Assembly (NCBI GenBank): GCA_003242675.1
Contig: QGVE01000010.1
Location: 1-37,574, forward strand
Length of the DNA: 37,574 nt
Source of the DNA: Bacillota bacterium
GTDB lineage: Bacteria > Bacillota_E > Symbiobacteriia > Symbiobacteriales > Symbiobacteriaceae
Reading direction: 5' to 3'
A program made the translations under genes and the position numbers. Positions 7,997 through 16,075 of the stretch are shown here, piece after piece. The notes under the pieces were generated by a model, which had not been told where the DNA came from, searched no databases, and worked only from the letters and a program-made list of their open reading frames with translations. Positions within the stretch are counted from its first letter, which is position 1. The number at the start of each line of letters is the position of its first letter.

Positions 7997-8019
7997 GCAG
8001 AGGAGGGGAGCAGTAACTC

Positions 8020-8643
8020 ATGGCGCGATACACAGGTCCCGTCTGCCGGCTGTGCCGGCGTGAGGGCGTGAAGCTTTACCTCAAGGGCGAGAAGTGCTAC
8101 AGCGACAAGTGCCCCGTCGTCAAGCGGGGGACCCCGCCGGGGCAGCATGGCGCCATGCGGCGGAAGCCCACGGAGTACGCCCTCCAGCTCCGGGAGAAGC
8201 AGAAGGCCCGCCGGTTCTACGGCGTACTGGAGCGGCAGTTCGAGCGGTACTTCGAGATGGCTTCCCGCAAGAAGGGCGTCACCGGTGAAGCGCTGCTGCA
8301 GCTGCTGGAGCGGCGGCTTGACAACGTCGTCTACCGCATGGGCTTTGCCGCCAGCCGGGCGGAGGCCCGCCAGATTGTCAAGCATTCGCACATCGAGGTC
8401 AACGGCCGCAAGGTCAACATTCCCTCTTACCTGGTGCGCGAGGGCGACGTCATCGCCGTGCGCGAGTCCTCCCGCGACCACAAGCGCATCAAGGAGGTCG
8501 TCGCCGCGGCCACCCGCACGGTGCCGGCGTGGCTGTCGGTCGACTACGAGAACCTGCGCGGCACGGTCCTCCGGTTTCCCAACCGGGACGAGATCGACGC
8601 ACCGGTGCAGGAGCATCTCATCGTCGAGTACTACTCCCGCTAA
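8020..8643 (+). CDS. rpsD: 30S ribosomal protein S4
   Basis: S4 is a primary 16S-binding assembly protein and in several bacteria a translational autoregulator. The 207-residue product has an N-terminal zinc ribbon ([23 protein letters not shown]), GQHG at about 43-46, the helical domain and the S4 RNA-binding domain ([46 protein letters not shown]). In Bacillus rpsD is a separate locus with its own leader; here it lies between rpsK and rpoA, as in Clostridia and E. coli. Confidence 0.97.
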   Translation: MARYTGPVCRLCRREGVKLYLKGEKCYSDKCPVVKRGTPPGQHGAMRRKPTEYALQLREKQKARRFYGVLERQFERYFEMASRKKGVTGEALLQLLERRLDNVVYRMGFAASRAEARQIVKHSHIEVNGRKVNIPSYLVREGDVIAVRESSRDHKRIKEVVAAATRTVPAWLSVDYENLRGTVLRFPNRDEIDAPVQEHLIVEYYSR

Positions 8644-8661
8644 TGTTCGTGCGGGGGGTGA

Positions 8662-8679
8662 CACCGGCCGTGGCCGGTG
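8662..8679 (+). other. Hairpin in the rpsD-rpoA spacer
   Basis: Arms CACCGGCC (8662-8669) and GGCCGGTG (8672-8679) form a GC-rich hairpin shortly after rpsD. There is no T-run. The remaining 74 bp of the spacer up to rpoA contain the 10-bp palindrome CACACGTGTG (8717-8726) and no recognisable gene. It may mark an mRNA processing or partial termination point within the operon. Confidence 0.4.
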
Positions 8680-8753
8680 GGCAGAGCCGAGTTCCTGGGC
8701 GGTGGCGTAGGGCGCTCACACGTGTGTGACAGGGAATTGGGGGTATCTACCAG

Positions 8754-9701
8754 ATGATTGGAATGGAAAAGCCCAAGATTGAGACCGTGGTGCTGGCGGA
8801 GGACAACAGCTACGGCAAGTTCGTGGTGGAGCCTCTGGAGCGCGGCTACGGCATCACCCTCGGCAACTCGCTGCGGCGGGTCCTGCTCTCTTCCCTGCCT
8901 GGCGCCGCAGTCACCTCTGTGAAGATCGACGGCGTGCTGCATGAGTTCTCCACGCTCCCCGGTGTGGTCGAGGACGTCACGGACATCATCCTGAACCTCA
9001 AGCAGCTCTCGCTCCGGATGCACTGCGACGAACCGAGGGTCCTCCGCCTGCACGCGGAGGGCGAGGGCGAGGTCAAGGCGGGGGATATCCACACGGACGC
9101 CGATGTGGAGATCCTCAACCCGGACCTGCACATCGCCACCCTGGACAAGGGCGGCCGGCTGATCGCCGAGATCACCGTCGCCAAGGGCCGGGGCTACGTG
9201 CCGGCGGACCAGAACAAGACCCCGGACATGCCCATCGGCGTGATCCCCGTCGACTCCATCTTCTCCCCGATCCGTCGGGTGAACTACACCGTCGAGCACA
9301 CCCGCGTCGGCAACAAGACCAACTACGACAAGCTGACCCTGGAGGTCTGGACCAACGGGGCCGTGCGGCCCGACGAGGCCTGCTCCTGGGCGGCGAAGAT
9401 CCTGAAGGAGCACCTGGAGCTCTTCATCTCGCTCACCGAGGACGCCGACGAGATCGAGGTCATGCAGGAGAAGGAAGACGACGAGCGGAACAAGCTGCTG
9501 GAGATGACCATCGAAGAGCTGGACCTCTCCGTGCGCTCGTACAACTGCCTGAAGCGCGCGGGGATCAACACCATCGCGGAGCTCATCTCGAAGACCGACG
9601 AAGAGATGATGAAGGTCCGCAACCTGGGCAAGAAGTCGCTGGAAGAGGTCAAGACCAAGCTGGCGGCCTTCGGCCTCTCGCTGCGGCAGCCTGACGACTA
9701 G
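8754..9701 (+). CDS. rpoA: DNA-directed RNA polymerase subunit alpha
   Basis: Alpha dimerises to scaffold RNA polymerase assembly, and its C-terminal domain binds UP elements and activators. The N-terminal domain shows [31 protein letters not shown] (about 20-50) and the dimer/beta-contact regions. The C-terminal domain carries [44 protein letters not shown]. Length 315 is normal. Either ATG 8754 or ATG 8763 (MEKPKIETV) could be used; the first is closer to GGGAATTGGGGG. Confidence 0.97.
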   Translation: MIGMEKPKIETVVLAEDNSYGKFVVEPLERGYGITLGNSLRRVLLSSLPGAAVTSVKIDGVLHEFSTLPGVVEDVTDIILNLKQLSLRMHCDEPRVLRLHAEGEGEVKAGDIHTDADVEILNPDLHIATLDKGGRLIAEITVAKGRGYVPADQNKTPDMPIGVIPVDSIFSPIRRVNYTVEHTRVGNKTNYDKLTLEVWTNGAVRPDEACSWAAKILKEHLELFISLTEDADEIEVMQEKEDDERNKLLEMTIEELDLSVRSYNCLKRAGINTIAELISKTDEEMMKVRNLGKKSLEEVKTKLAAFGLSLRQPDD

Positions 9702-9748
9702 CCCCGAAACGCTTTCGATCTGGACAGGATAGGGGTGAACCAAGGAAA

Positions 9749-10090
9749 ATGGCCAAGTACCAGAAGCTCGGCCGGGACAGCTCGGCCCGCAAGGCCTTGT
9801 TCCGGGCCGCCGTGACGGCCCTGTTCGACAAGGAGCGGATCGAGACGACCGAGGCCAAGGCGAAGGCGGTTCAGCCCATCGCCGAAGAGATGATCACCCT
9901 GGCCAAGCGCGGCGACCTGCACGCCCGCCGGCAGGCCCTGGCCTACATCTACGACGAGTCGGTCGTGACGAAGCTGTTCAGCCAGATTGCGCCCCGGTAC
10001 GCCGACCGCAACGGCGGCTACACCCGGGTGATCCGGACCGGCGTTCGCAGGGGCGATGCGGCCCCCATGGCGATCCTCGAACTGGTCTGA
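9749..10090 (+). CDS. rplQ: 50S ribosomal protein L17
   Basis: L17 lies near the peptide exit tunnel. The 113-residue product has [59 protein letters not shown] and the C-terminal [24 protein letters not shown]. It follows rpoA in the order universal to bacteria. ATG at 9749. Confidence 0.97.
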   Translation: MAKYQKLGRDSSARKALFRAAVTALFDKERIETTEAKAKAVQPIAEEMITLAKRGDLHARRQALAYIYDESVVTKLFSQIAPRYADRNGGYTRVIRTGVRRGDAAPMAILELV

Positions 10091-10107
10091 AGCCACAGGC
10101 AGGAAAT

Positions 10108-10134
10108 GCCCGGGCGCGGCTGCGCCCGGGCGTT
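10108..10134 (+). terminator. Terminator-like hairpin after rplQ
   Basis: Ten-base-pair perfect stem with arms GCCCGGGCGC (10108-10117) and GCGCCCGGGC (10122-10131), loop GGCT, followed by GTTTC. The U-tract is short, so termination may be partial, letting some transcription enter the ecfA1 operon 28 bp later. Confidence 0.6.
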
Positions 10135-10161
10135 TCAGCGACGCGGGAGGGAAGATCGGCC

Positions 10162-11025
10162 GTGACGGACCCGTACATCGTCGTCGAGGGGGTCTCCTAC
10201 GCGTACGGCCGTGAGGAGGCCGACGGGGCCGAGCCGGTCCGGCTGGCCCTGGACGGGGTGGACCTGGAGGTCCGCCGGGGGGAGTTTCTGGCCATCCTCG
10301 GCATGAACGGCTCCGGCAAGTCCACCCTGGCCCGGCACCTGAACGCCCTTCTCCTCCCGCGCGCGGGCCGGGTGCTGGTGGACGGTCTGGACACCCGGGA
10401 GGAGAGGAACCTCTGGGCCATCCGCGACCGGGTGGGCATGGTGTTCCAGAACCCGGACAACCAGATCGTCGCCGCGGTGGTGGAGGAGGATGTCGCCTTC
10501 GGCCCGGAGAATCAGGGGCTGCCCCCGGCGGAGATCCGCGCCCGGGTGGCGGAGGCCCTGGAGGCCGTCGGCATGAGCGAGCACCGGGAGCGGTCGCCTC
10601 ACCTGCTCTCCGGCGGCCAGAAGCAGCGGGTGGCCATCGCCGGCGCGCTGGCGATGCGGCCGGCCTGCCTGGTGCTGGACGAGCCGACGGCGATGCTCGA
10701 CCCCTCCGGCCGGGCCGAGGTGTTGGCGGTGGTGCGCCGGCTCAACCGCGAGCTGGGCATGACCGTCGTCTGGATCACCCACTTCATGGAGGAGGCCGTC
10801 GTCGCCGACCGGGTGATCGTGATGGCCGGGGGCCGGGTGCAGATGGCCGGCACGCCCCGGGAGGTCTTCAGCCAGGTCGACCGCATCCGGGCCCTGCGGC
10901 TGGACCTTCCCCCCGCCGTGCAGGCCGCCGAGCGGCTGCGCGCGGCCGGCGTGCCGCTGCCGAAGGACATACTCACGCTGGATGAGCTGGTGGAGGCGCT
11001 ATGCCGATTGTATTCGAGGCCGTAA
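10162..11025 (+). CDS. ecfA1: ECF transporter ATPase subunit EcfA1
   Basis: One of the two ABC ATPases that energise group II energy-coupling factor vitamin transporters. Walker A GMNGSGKST is near residue 49, Q-loop FQNPDNQIVA, signature LSGGQKQRVAIAGAL, and Walker B LVLDEPTAMLDP; the switch histidine is in TVVWITHFMEE. The Q-loop sequence NPDNQ is typical of EcfA1 as opposed to EcfA2. Order rplQ-ecfA1-ecfA2-ecfT-truA is the same as in Bacillus. GTG at 10162. It overlaps ecfA2 by 25 bp. Confidence 0.92.
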   Translation: MTDPYIVVEGVSYAYGREEADGAEPVRLALDGVDLEVRRGEFLAILGMNGSGKSTLARHLNALLLPRAGRVLVDGLDTREERNLWAIRDRVGMVFQNPDNQIVAAVVEEDVAFGPENQGLPPAEIRARVAEALEAVGMSEHRERSPHLLSGGQKQRVAIAGALAMRPACLVLDEPTAMLDPSGRAEVLAVVRRLNRELGMTVVWITHFMEEAVVADRVIVMAGGRVQMAGTPREVFSQVDRIRALRLDLPPAVQAAERLRAAGVPLPKDILTLDELVEALCRLYSRP

Positions 11026-11867
11026 GCCACGTGTATCAGCCCGGGACCCCGTTTGAATGGAAGGCCCTGGACGGCGTGTCGCTCACGATTCCCGACGGGG
11101 AGTTCTGGGGGATCATCGGCCCCACGGGGTCGGGCAAGTCCACCCTGATTCAGCACATGAACGGCCTCCTGCGGCCCACCTCCGGGCGCGTGCTGGTCGA
11201 CGGCCTCGACCTGTCCGACCCCCGCACCGACCTGCGGAAGGTGCGCCAGCGGGTGGGCCTGGTCTTCCAGTACCCGGAACACCAGCTGTTCGGCGAGACG
11301 ATCTTCGAGGACGTCGCCTTCGGCCCGCGCAACATGCAGCTGGACGCCGCGGAGGTCGAGCGGCGCGTGCTGACGGCCCTGGAGCGGGTGGGGCTGGACC
11401 CGGCCATGAAGGACCGGTCGCCTTTCAGCCTCTCCGGCGGCCAGGCGCGCCGGGTCGCGCTGGCCGGGGTGCTGGCCATGGAGCCGCGGGTGCTCATCCT
11501 GGACGAACCCACGGCGGGGCTGGACCCCCAGGGCCGCCGGGAGATCCTGGAGCTGGTGGGCCGCTTCGCGCAGACGGGCATGACCGTCGTGCTGGTCTCC
11601 CACTCGATGGACGACGTCGCCGAGTACGCGGACCGGGTCCTGGTGATGCACCAGGGGCGGGTGCACATGCTGGGAACGCCGCGGGAGCTCTTCGCCCGCC
11701 GGGCGGAGCTGGAGGCGATCGGCCTCGGCGTGCCGGCGGCCGTCGTCCTCGCGGACAAGCTCCGGGAGCGGGGCTGGCCCATCCCGCCGGGCGTCGTCAC
11801 GCTGGACGAGGCGGTGGAGGCCATCAAGGCCGTTTTCGCCGGGCAGAAGGGAGCTGAGCGCCCGTGA
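11001..11867 (+). CDS. ecfA2: ECF transporter ATPase subunit EcfA2
   Basis: The second ATPase of the ECF module. Walker A GPTGSGKST, Q-loop FQYPEHQLFGETIFEDVAFGPRNM (the YPEHQLF form is characteristic of EcfA2), signature LSGGQARRVALAGVLAMEP and Walker B LILDEPTAGLDPQGR are all present. Length 288. It begins within the end of ecfA1 and its stop overlaps the ecfT start by four bases, so the three proteins are translationally coupled. The substrate-specific S components are not in the window. Confidence 0.92.
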   Translation: MPIVFEAVSHVYQPGTPFEWKALDGVSLTIPDGEFWGIIGPTGSGKSTLIQHMNGLLRPTSGRVLVDGLDLSDPRTDLRKVRQRVGLVFQYPEHQLFGETIFEDVAFGPRNMQLDAAEVERRVLTALERVGLDPAMKDRSPFSLSGGQARRVALAGVLAMEPRVLILDEPTAGLDPQGRREILELVGRFAQTGMTVVLVSHSMDDVAEYADRVLVMHQGRVHMLGTPRELFARRAELEAIGLGVPAAVVLADKLRERGWPIPPGVVTLDEAVEAIKAVFAGQKGAERP

Positions 11868-12670
11868 GCTTCCAGGTGACGATCGGGCAGTACTACCCCG
11901 GCAACTCGCTCCTGCACCGGCTGGACCCGCGGGTGAAGATCGCCGGCGTCATCCTCCTGTCGGTGGCCATCTTCCTGCCCAGGACCTGGCCGGGCCACCT
12001 GGCCGCAGTGCTGTTCACCCTGGCCCTGGTCGCCCTCGGGCGGATACCGCTCCGGCACATCCTGCGCGGGCTCCGTCCCATCCTCGTCTTCCTGATCATC
12101 ACGGCCTTGTTCAACCTGTTCCTCACGCCGGGGGAGCCGCTCTTGCGCATCGGGCCCCTGGTGGCCACGCGCGAGGGGCTCCGGCTGGTGGGCGTGACCA
12201 CGACCCGGCTGCTCCTGCTGGTGACGATCGCGTCGATCCTGACCCTCACCACGTCGCCGATCCGGCTCACCGACGGGCTGGAGATGATGCTGCGTCCGCT
12301 CAGGCCCATCGGCGTCCCCGCCCACGAGCTGGCCCTCATGATGACGATCGCCCTGCGCTTCATCCCCACGCTGGCGGAGGAGGCCGAGCGCATCATGCGG
12401 GCCCAGCAGGCCCGCGGCGCCAGCTTCTCCACCGGGTCCCTCCTCTCCCGGGTGCGCAGCCTGGTGCCGGTGCTGGTGCCGCTGTTCGTCGCCGCGTTCC
12501 GGCGGGCGGACGAGCTGGCCACCGCGATGGAGGCCCGGGGCTACCGGGGCGGCGAGGGGCGGACCCGCATGAACGAGCTGAAGTTCAGCGCGCGGGATGG
12601 CGTCGCCCTTGCGGTGCTGATCGGCTTCGTGGCCCTGATCGCCGGCATGCGGATCGCGGGGATCGGATGA
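11864..12670 (+). CDS. ecfT: ECF transporter transmembrane subunit EcfT
   Basis: EcfT is the membrane scaffold that couples the ATPases to interchangeable S components. The 268-residue protein has an N-terminal SxLHRLDPRVKI-like start (NSLLHRLDPRVKIAG), several hydrophobic helices (about 28-110 and a C-terminal one at 245-265), and the two coupling helices with Ala-Arg-Gly motifs: MRAQQARGASF (about residues 181-191) and MEARGYRGGEGRTR (about 222-235). The start is GTG at 11864 in a GTGA overlap with ecfA2. Confidence 0.92.
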   Translation: MSFQVTIGQYYPGNSLLHRLDPRVKIAGVILLSVAIFLPRTWPGHLAAVLFTLALVALGRIPLRHILRGLRPILVFLIITALFNLFLTPGEPLLRIGPLVATREGLRLVGVTTTRLLLLVTIASILTLTTSPIRLTDGLEMMLRPLRPIGVPAHELALMMTIALRFIPTLAEEAERIMRAQQARGASFSTGSLLSRVRSLVPVLVPLFVAAFRRADELATAMEARGYRGGEGRTRMNELKFSARDGVALAVLIGFVALIAGMRIAGIG

Positions 12671-12689
12671 CCCCGCGGGGAGGTGCGCG

Positions 12690-13493
12690 ATGCGGACCAT
12701 CAAGCTGATCCTCGCCTACGACGGCACCGCTTACGCGGGCTTTCAGCGGCAGCCCAACGGCGTCACGATCCAGGAGCGGCTGGAGGACGCCCTCCGGGCC
12801 GTCACCGGCGAGCCCGACCTGCGCATCGGCGCGGCCGCCGGCCGCACCGACGCCGGGGTCCACGCCCGGGGGCAGGTCGTGCACCTGCGCACGAACGCCA
12901 CGATTCCCATCGACCGGTGGCCCGCGGCCTTGAACAGCCACCTCCCGGAGGACATCGCCGTGGTGGGCGCGGAGGAGGTGCCCCCGGACTTCCACGCCCG
13001 GTACTGGGCCCGGGAGAAGCGCTACCGGTACACCTTCTGCATCGCCCCCTACCGGCAGCCGCTGGCCCGGCTCTACAGCTACCACTGCCACCGGCCGGTC
13101 GACGTGGAGGCGATGCGCCGGGCGGGGGAGCTGCTGGTCGGCCGGCACGACTTCGCCGCCTTCCGGGCCAGCGGGGGGTCGGCCCGCACGACCGTGCGGA
13201 CGATTACCCGCCTCACCCTCACGGAGGATCCGCCCTTCCTCTACCTGGACGTCGCGGCCGACGGATTCCTCTACAACATGGTGCGGATCATCGCCGGCAC
13301 CCTGCTGGAGGTGGGCACCGGCCAGCGCAGCATCGACCAGGTGGCGCGGGCCTTGAAGACCGGCCGGAGGGAGGACGCCGGCCGCACCCTGCCCCCCCAC
13401 GGGCTCTGCCTGGAAGAGGTGGTGTACGGCGACGGCCCGAACATCCCGCCATGGGCCTCAGAGGCCGCGCCGGACGCGGATTCCGCGCCTTGA
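12690..13493 (+). CDS. truA: tRNA pseudouridine synthase A (positions 38-40)
   Basis: TruA isomerises uridines 38-40 in the tRNA anticodon arm. N-terminal IKLILAYDGTAYAGFQRQPNGVTIQ and the catalytic motif GRTDAGVHARGQ with the nucleophile Asp54 are intact, as are RYRYTFCI and FLYNMVRIIAGTLLEVGTG. Length 267. ATG at 12690 follows GCGGGGAGGTGCGCG, 19 bp after ecfT. Its stop codon overlaps the -35 box of the rplM promoter. Confidence 0.95.
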   Translation: MRTIKLILAYDGTAYAGFQRQPNGVTIQERLEDALRAVTGEPDLRIGAAAGRTDAGVHARGQVVHLRTNATIPIDRWPAALNSHLPEDIAVVGAEEVPPDFHARYWAREKRYRYTFCIAPYRQPLARLYSYHCHRPVDVEAMRRAGELLVGRHDFAAFRASGGSARTTVRTITRLTLTEDPPFLYLDVAADGFLYNMVRIIAGTLLEVGTGQRSIDQVARALKTGRREDAGRTLPPHGLCLEEVVYGDGPNIPPWASEAAPDADSAP

Positions 13494-13519
13494 CAGTGGT
13501 TCGTGCACCAATGTATACT
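13490..13519 (+). promoter_or_regulatory. Strong sigma-A promoter for rplM-rpsI
   Basis: A perfect -35 TTGACA (13490-13495) and -10 TATACT (13514-13519) are separated by 18 bp, with TG immediately before the -10. The -35 overlaps the truA stop codon. Transcription would start near 13526, leaving a leader of about 150 bases before rplM. Confidence 0.8.
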
Positions 13520-13525
13520 ATGGAG

Positions 13526-13679
13526 CGTTGACCTCGCCACCTCTGGCGCAAAGCGGTGGACACCAGGAGCGACCTGGACCTCACGCCTTTTCCCCGAGTA
13601 GGGCGTGTACGCCAGGCGCCGGCCGATTCCATAAATGGCACGACGACCGGCAATGTTCCATGCCTTGGGAGGGAACCCC
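13526..13679 (+). ncRNA. Probable L13 leader (ribosomal autoregulatory RNA)
   Basis: Between the promoter start and the rplM GTG there is a structured leader of about 154 nt. Visible elements are CCACC (13537-13541) pairing with GGTGG (13555-13559), and a hairpin CCAGG (13563-13567)/CCTGG (13573-13577). GGCGT (13602-13606) can pair either with upstream ACGCC (13583-13587) or with downstream ACGCC (13609-13613). Firmicutes rplM genes are known to have an L13-binding leader (Rfam L13-leader). Placement and the alternative stems support this, but I have not matched it to a covariance model. Confidence 0.55.
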
Positions 13680-14111
13680 GTGAACAGGACCTACATGGCC
13701 AAGCCGCAGGATGTGGAGCGGAAGTGGTACGTGGTCGACGCCGAAGGCAAGACCCTCGGGCGGTTGGCCAGCAAGGTGGCTGCCATTCTGCGCGGCAAGC
13801 ATAAGCCGACGTTTACCCCGCATGTCGACTGCGGTGATTACGTCATCATCGTCAATGCCGAGAAGATCCAGGTCACCGGCAAGAAGCGGACGGACAAGGT
13901 CTACTACCGTCACTCCGGGTACCCGGGCGGCCTGAAGGCCACCACGTTCGAGCAGATGATCGCGCGGCGGCCTGAGCGCGTCCTCGAGCTCGCCATCAAG
14001 GGCATGCTTCCGCACAACCGGCTGGGCAGGCGGATGTACCGCAAGCTGAAGGTGTACGCCGGCCCCGAGCACCCGCATGCGGCGCAGAAGCCCGAGCCGC
14101 TCGAGCTGTAA
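13680..14111 (+). CDS. rplM: 50S ribosomal protein L13
   Basis: L13 is an early 50S assembly protein. The 143-residue product begins [24 protein letters not shown] and continues [45 protein letters not shown]; the signature [29 protein letters not shown] is near the C-terminus. GTG at 13680 follows GGGAGGG at 13667-13673; an upstream in-frame ATG at 13635 adds 15 residues with no similarity. Confidence 0.96.
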   Translation: MNRTYMAKPQDVERKWYVVDAEGKTLGRLASKVAAILRGKHKPTFTPHVDCGDYVIIVNAEKIQVTGKKRTDKVYYRHSGYPGGLKATTFEQMIARRPERVLELAIKGMLPHNRLGRRMYRKLKVYAGPEHPHAAQKPEPLEL

Positions 14112-14133
14112 CCGAGAGGAGGCGTGTGGATCG

Positions 14134-14529
14134 ATGTCGACCGTGACGCAGTACTGGGGTACGGGCCGGCGGAAGACGGCCGTCGCCCGGGCTCGCCTGG
14201 TGCCGGGTACCGGCAACTTCGTGGTGAACGGCCGCACCCTCGAGGAGTACTTCCCGATCCAGACCCTGAGGACGTTGGTGGAGAGCCCCTTCGCCGTGAC
14301 CGGGACGGAGGGCAAGTTTGACGTTTACCTGAACGTGGTCGGCGGCGGCATCTCCGGCCAGGCCGGCGCGTGCCGGCACGCCATCTCCCGGGCGCTGGTG
14401 AAGTACGATCCGGAGCTGCGCCCGGCCCTGAAGCAGGCCGGCTTCCTCACCCGCGACCCGCGGATGAAGGAGCGCCGGAAGTACGGCCTGAAGAAGGCCC
14501 GCAAGGCGCCGCAGTTCTCCAAGCGCTAA
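14134..14529 (+). CDS. rpsI: 30S ribosomal protein S9
   Basis: S9 extends a basic tail towards the P-site anticodon. The 131-residue product begins [27 protein letters not shown] and has [65 protein letters not shown], including the invariant C-terminal Lys-Arg that reaches the tRNA. ATG at 14134 follows GAGAGGAGG at 14114-14122. Confidence 0.97.
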   Translation: MSTVTQYWGTGRRKTAVARARLVPGTGNFVVNGRTLEEYFPIQTLRTLVESPFAVTGTEGKFDVYLNVVGGGISGQAGACRHAISRALVKYDPELRPALKQAGFLTRDPRMKERRKYGLKKARKAPQFSKR

Positions 14530-14539
14530 GATGGCAGAG

Positions 14540-14571
14540 GCCCGTGGCGAACCGTCGCCACGGGCTTTTTT
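14540..14571 (+). terminator. Rho-independent terminator after rpsI
   Basis: An 11-bp perfect stem with arms GCCCGTGGCGA (14540-14550) and TCGCCACGGGC (14555-14565), loop ACCG, followed by six Ts. This is the clearest terminator in the window and ends the ribosomal operon. Confidence 0.95.
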
Positions 14572-14586
14572 CCGTCCTGGGCGGCG

Positions 14587-14614
14587 GCATGTCCGACAAG
14601 CCGGCGCATACCCT
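14587..14614 (+). promoter_or_regulatory. Candidate sigmaE/sigmaG (sporulation) promoter for cwlD
   Basis: The -10-like CATACCCT (14607-14614) matches 7 of 8 positions of the sigmaE consensus CATACAMT, and GCATGTC (14587-14593) resembles the -35 KMATATT, with a 13-bp spacer. The predicted start is about 15 bases before the cwlD GTG, just upstream of its ribosome binding site. In Bacillus cwlD is transcribed by sporulation sigma factors, which agrees. Confidence 0.5.
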
Positions 14615-14636
14615 TCCTCCGTGAGGGGGGAGAAAC

Positions 14637-15398
14637 GTGCGCAGGTTTCCGCTGCGCCAGGCGCTGCTGCTGGGGCTCGTCGCCGCGGTGGCCCTGGCGG
14701 CCTTGTGGCTCTGGTGGTCGGGGAGGCGGACTGCCGGGGAAGGCGGCGAGCCCGAGAGCCAGCAGCCCACGGGTCCGCTGGCGGGCATGGTGATCGTCGT
14801 CGACCCGGGCCACGGGGGCTGGGACCCCGGGGCGGTGGTCGCGGGGGTGAGGGAGAAGGACCTCACGCTGCAGGTGAGCCAGCTGCTGAGGGCGGTGCTG
14901 GAAGAGCGGGGCGCCCGGGTGGTCCTCACGCGCACGGAGGACACCCAATACTCCTACACGGTCCGGGAGGACCTCCGGCAGCGGGTGGCTCTGGCGGCCG
15001 AGCACGGGGCGGACCTGTTCCTCTCGCTGCACGCGAACCAGGACCGGTGCCACTGCTGGGGCGCCCAGACCTTCTACCAGAAGGGCGGGTCGGCGCAGGG
15101 CAGGGCTCTGGCCATCGCCATCCAGAACCGGCTGCGGGAGCGGACGGAGACGACCCGGTATGCGCTGCCCGGGGACTACTTCGTCCTGCGCACCGCGCCG
15201 GTGCCCGCGGCCATCGTGGAGATGGGCTTCCTCTCCAACGCCGCCGAGCGCGAGCGGCTGCAGCAGCCGGACTACCAGCGGACGATCGCCGAGGCGATCG
15301 CGGACGGGGTCGTGGACTATCGGGAGTACATCGCCCGCCATCCCGACACGGCGCCGGAGAACCCCGCCGATCCGGACCTGGCCCCGCCCGGGCGGTGA
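14637..15398 (+). CDS. cwlD: N-acetylmuramoyl-L-alanine amidase CwlD (spore cortex)
   Basis: CwlD cleaves the stem peptide from muramic acid in forespore peptidoglycan, the first step to muramic-delta-lactam in the cortex, needed for germination. Residues about 7-28 form a single N-terminal signal anchor (LRQALLLGLVAAVALAALWLWW). The Amidase_3 domain follows: zinc ligands in VVDPGHGGWDPG, VREKD and SLHAN, and catalytic Glu in AAIVEMGFLSN. Length 253. GTG at 14637 follows GTGAGGGGGGAG. Bacillus cwlD also lies a few genes after rpsI. The last 25 residues are Pro/Asp rich and probably disordered. Confidence 0.9.
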   Translation: MRRFPLRQALLLGLVAAVALAALWLWWSGRRTAGEGGEPESQQPTGPLAGMVIVVDPGHGGWDPGAVVAGVREKDLTLQVSQLLRAVLEERGARVVLTRTEDTQYSYTVREDLRQRVALAAEHGADLFLSLHANQDRCHCWGAQTFYQKGGSAQGRALAIAIQNRLRERTETTRYALPGDYFVLRTAPVPAAIVEMGFLSNAAERERLQQPDYQRTIAEAIADGVVDYREYIARHPDTAPENPADPDLAPPGR

Positions 15399-15480
15399 GA
15401 TTTGCCTCTGCGCGGAGGAATCGCCGGCCAGCGCCTCGAAACCCCTGTAGGAACCGCAGCATCTGGGGGAGGCGCAGACG

Positions 15481-16068
15481 TTGCACCGGAATCTCAGCTA
15501 CGGCTGGATCGATGTCATCACCTCAGGGAGCATGTACGCCGGGAAGACGACGGAGCTGATCCGCCGCGTGCGGACGTTCATCCTCGCCAAGCGGACCGCC
15601 GTCGTCTTCCAACCGCGCATGGCCAGGCGGTACACCGACGACGAGGTGATCGTGACCCACGACGGGCTGCGGTTCGCGGCGATCCTGACCGACAGTCCGC
15701 TGGAGATCCTGTGGTACGCCCAGATCCACAAGCCCGACGTGATCGGCATCGACGAGGCGCAGTTTTACGACGCGTCGCTGGTCGACGTCGTGCAGGAGCT
15801 GGCCAACCGCGGCCACTACGTGATCATCGCCGGACTGTCGCAGACGTCTGAGGGCAAGCCGTTCGGGTGCATGCCGCAGCTTCTGGCGCTGGCCGACAGC
15901 ATCACGTCCGTCTACGGCGTGTGCGTGGTCTGCGGCGAGCCGGCCACCAAGCCGTTCTCGCTCACCGCGAAGACCGAGGACGTGGCGGTGGGCGGCGGCG
16001 AGAAGTACGAGGCCCGCTGCCGCAAGTGCTGGCTGGAGGGCCGGCGGGCGCGGGGCGAGGTCGTCTGA
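15481..16068 (+). CDS. tdk: Thymidine kinase (TK1 type) with altered substrate loop
   Basis: Type II thymidine kinase phosphorylates thymidine for salvage. The P-loop GSMYAGKT is at residues 16-23, the catalytic Asp-Glu is in DEAQF (91-95), and a zinc-binding Cys set is in CVVC and CRKC. Two points are unusual. The normally conserved GLDxDFxGxPFG loop reads GLSQTSEGKPFG (118-129): both aspartates and the aromatic Phe are replaced. Substrate preference may differ. TTG at 15481 follows GGGGGAGG (15465-15472), eight bases upstream. Its family is otherwise secure (YEARCRKC lasso loop). Confidence 0.88.
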   Translation: MHRNLSYGWIDVITSGSMYAGKTTELIRRVRTFILAKRTAVVFQPRMARRYTDDEVIVTHDGLRFAAILTDSPLEILWYAQIHKPDVIGIDEAQFYDASLVDVVQELANRGHYVIIAGLSQTSEGKPFGCMPQLLALADSITSVYGVCVVCGEPATKPFSLTAKTEDVAVGGGEKYEARCRKCWLEGRRARGEVV

Positions 16069-16075
16069 GCGCGGC

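Noticed and set aside
8717..8726. 10-bp palindrome CACACGTGTG before rpoA
   Set aside because: Too short to be significant alone, and no promoter could be placed beside it.
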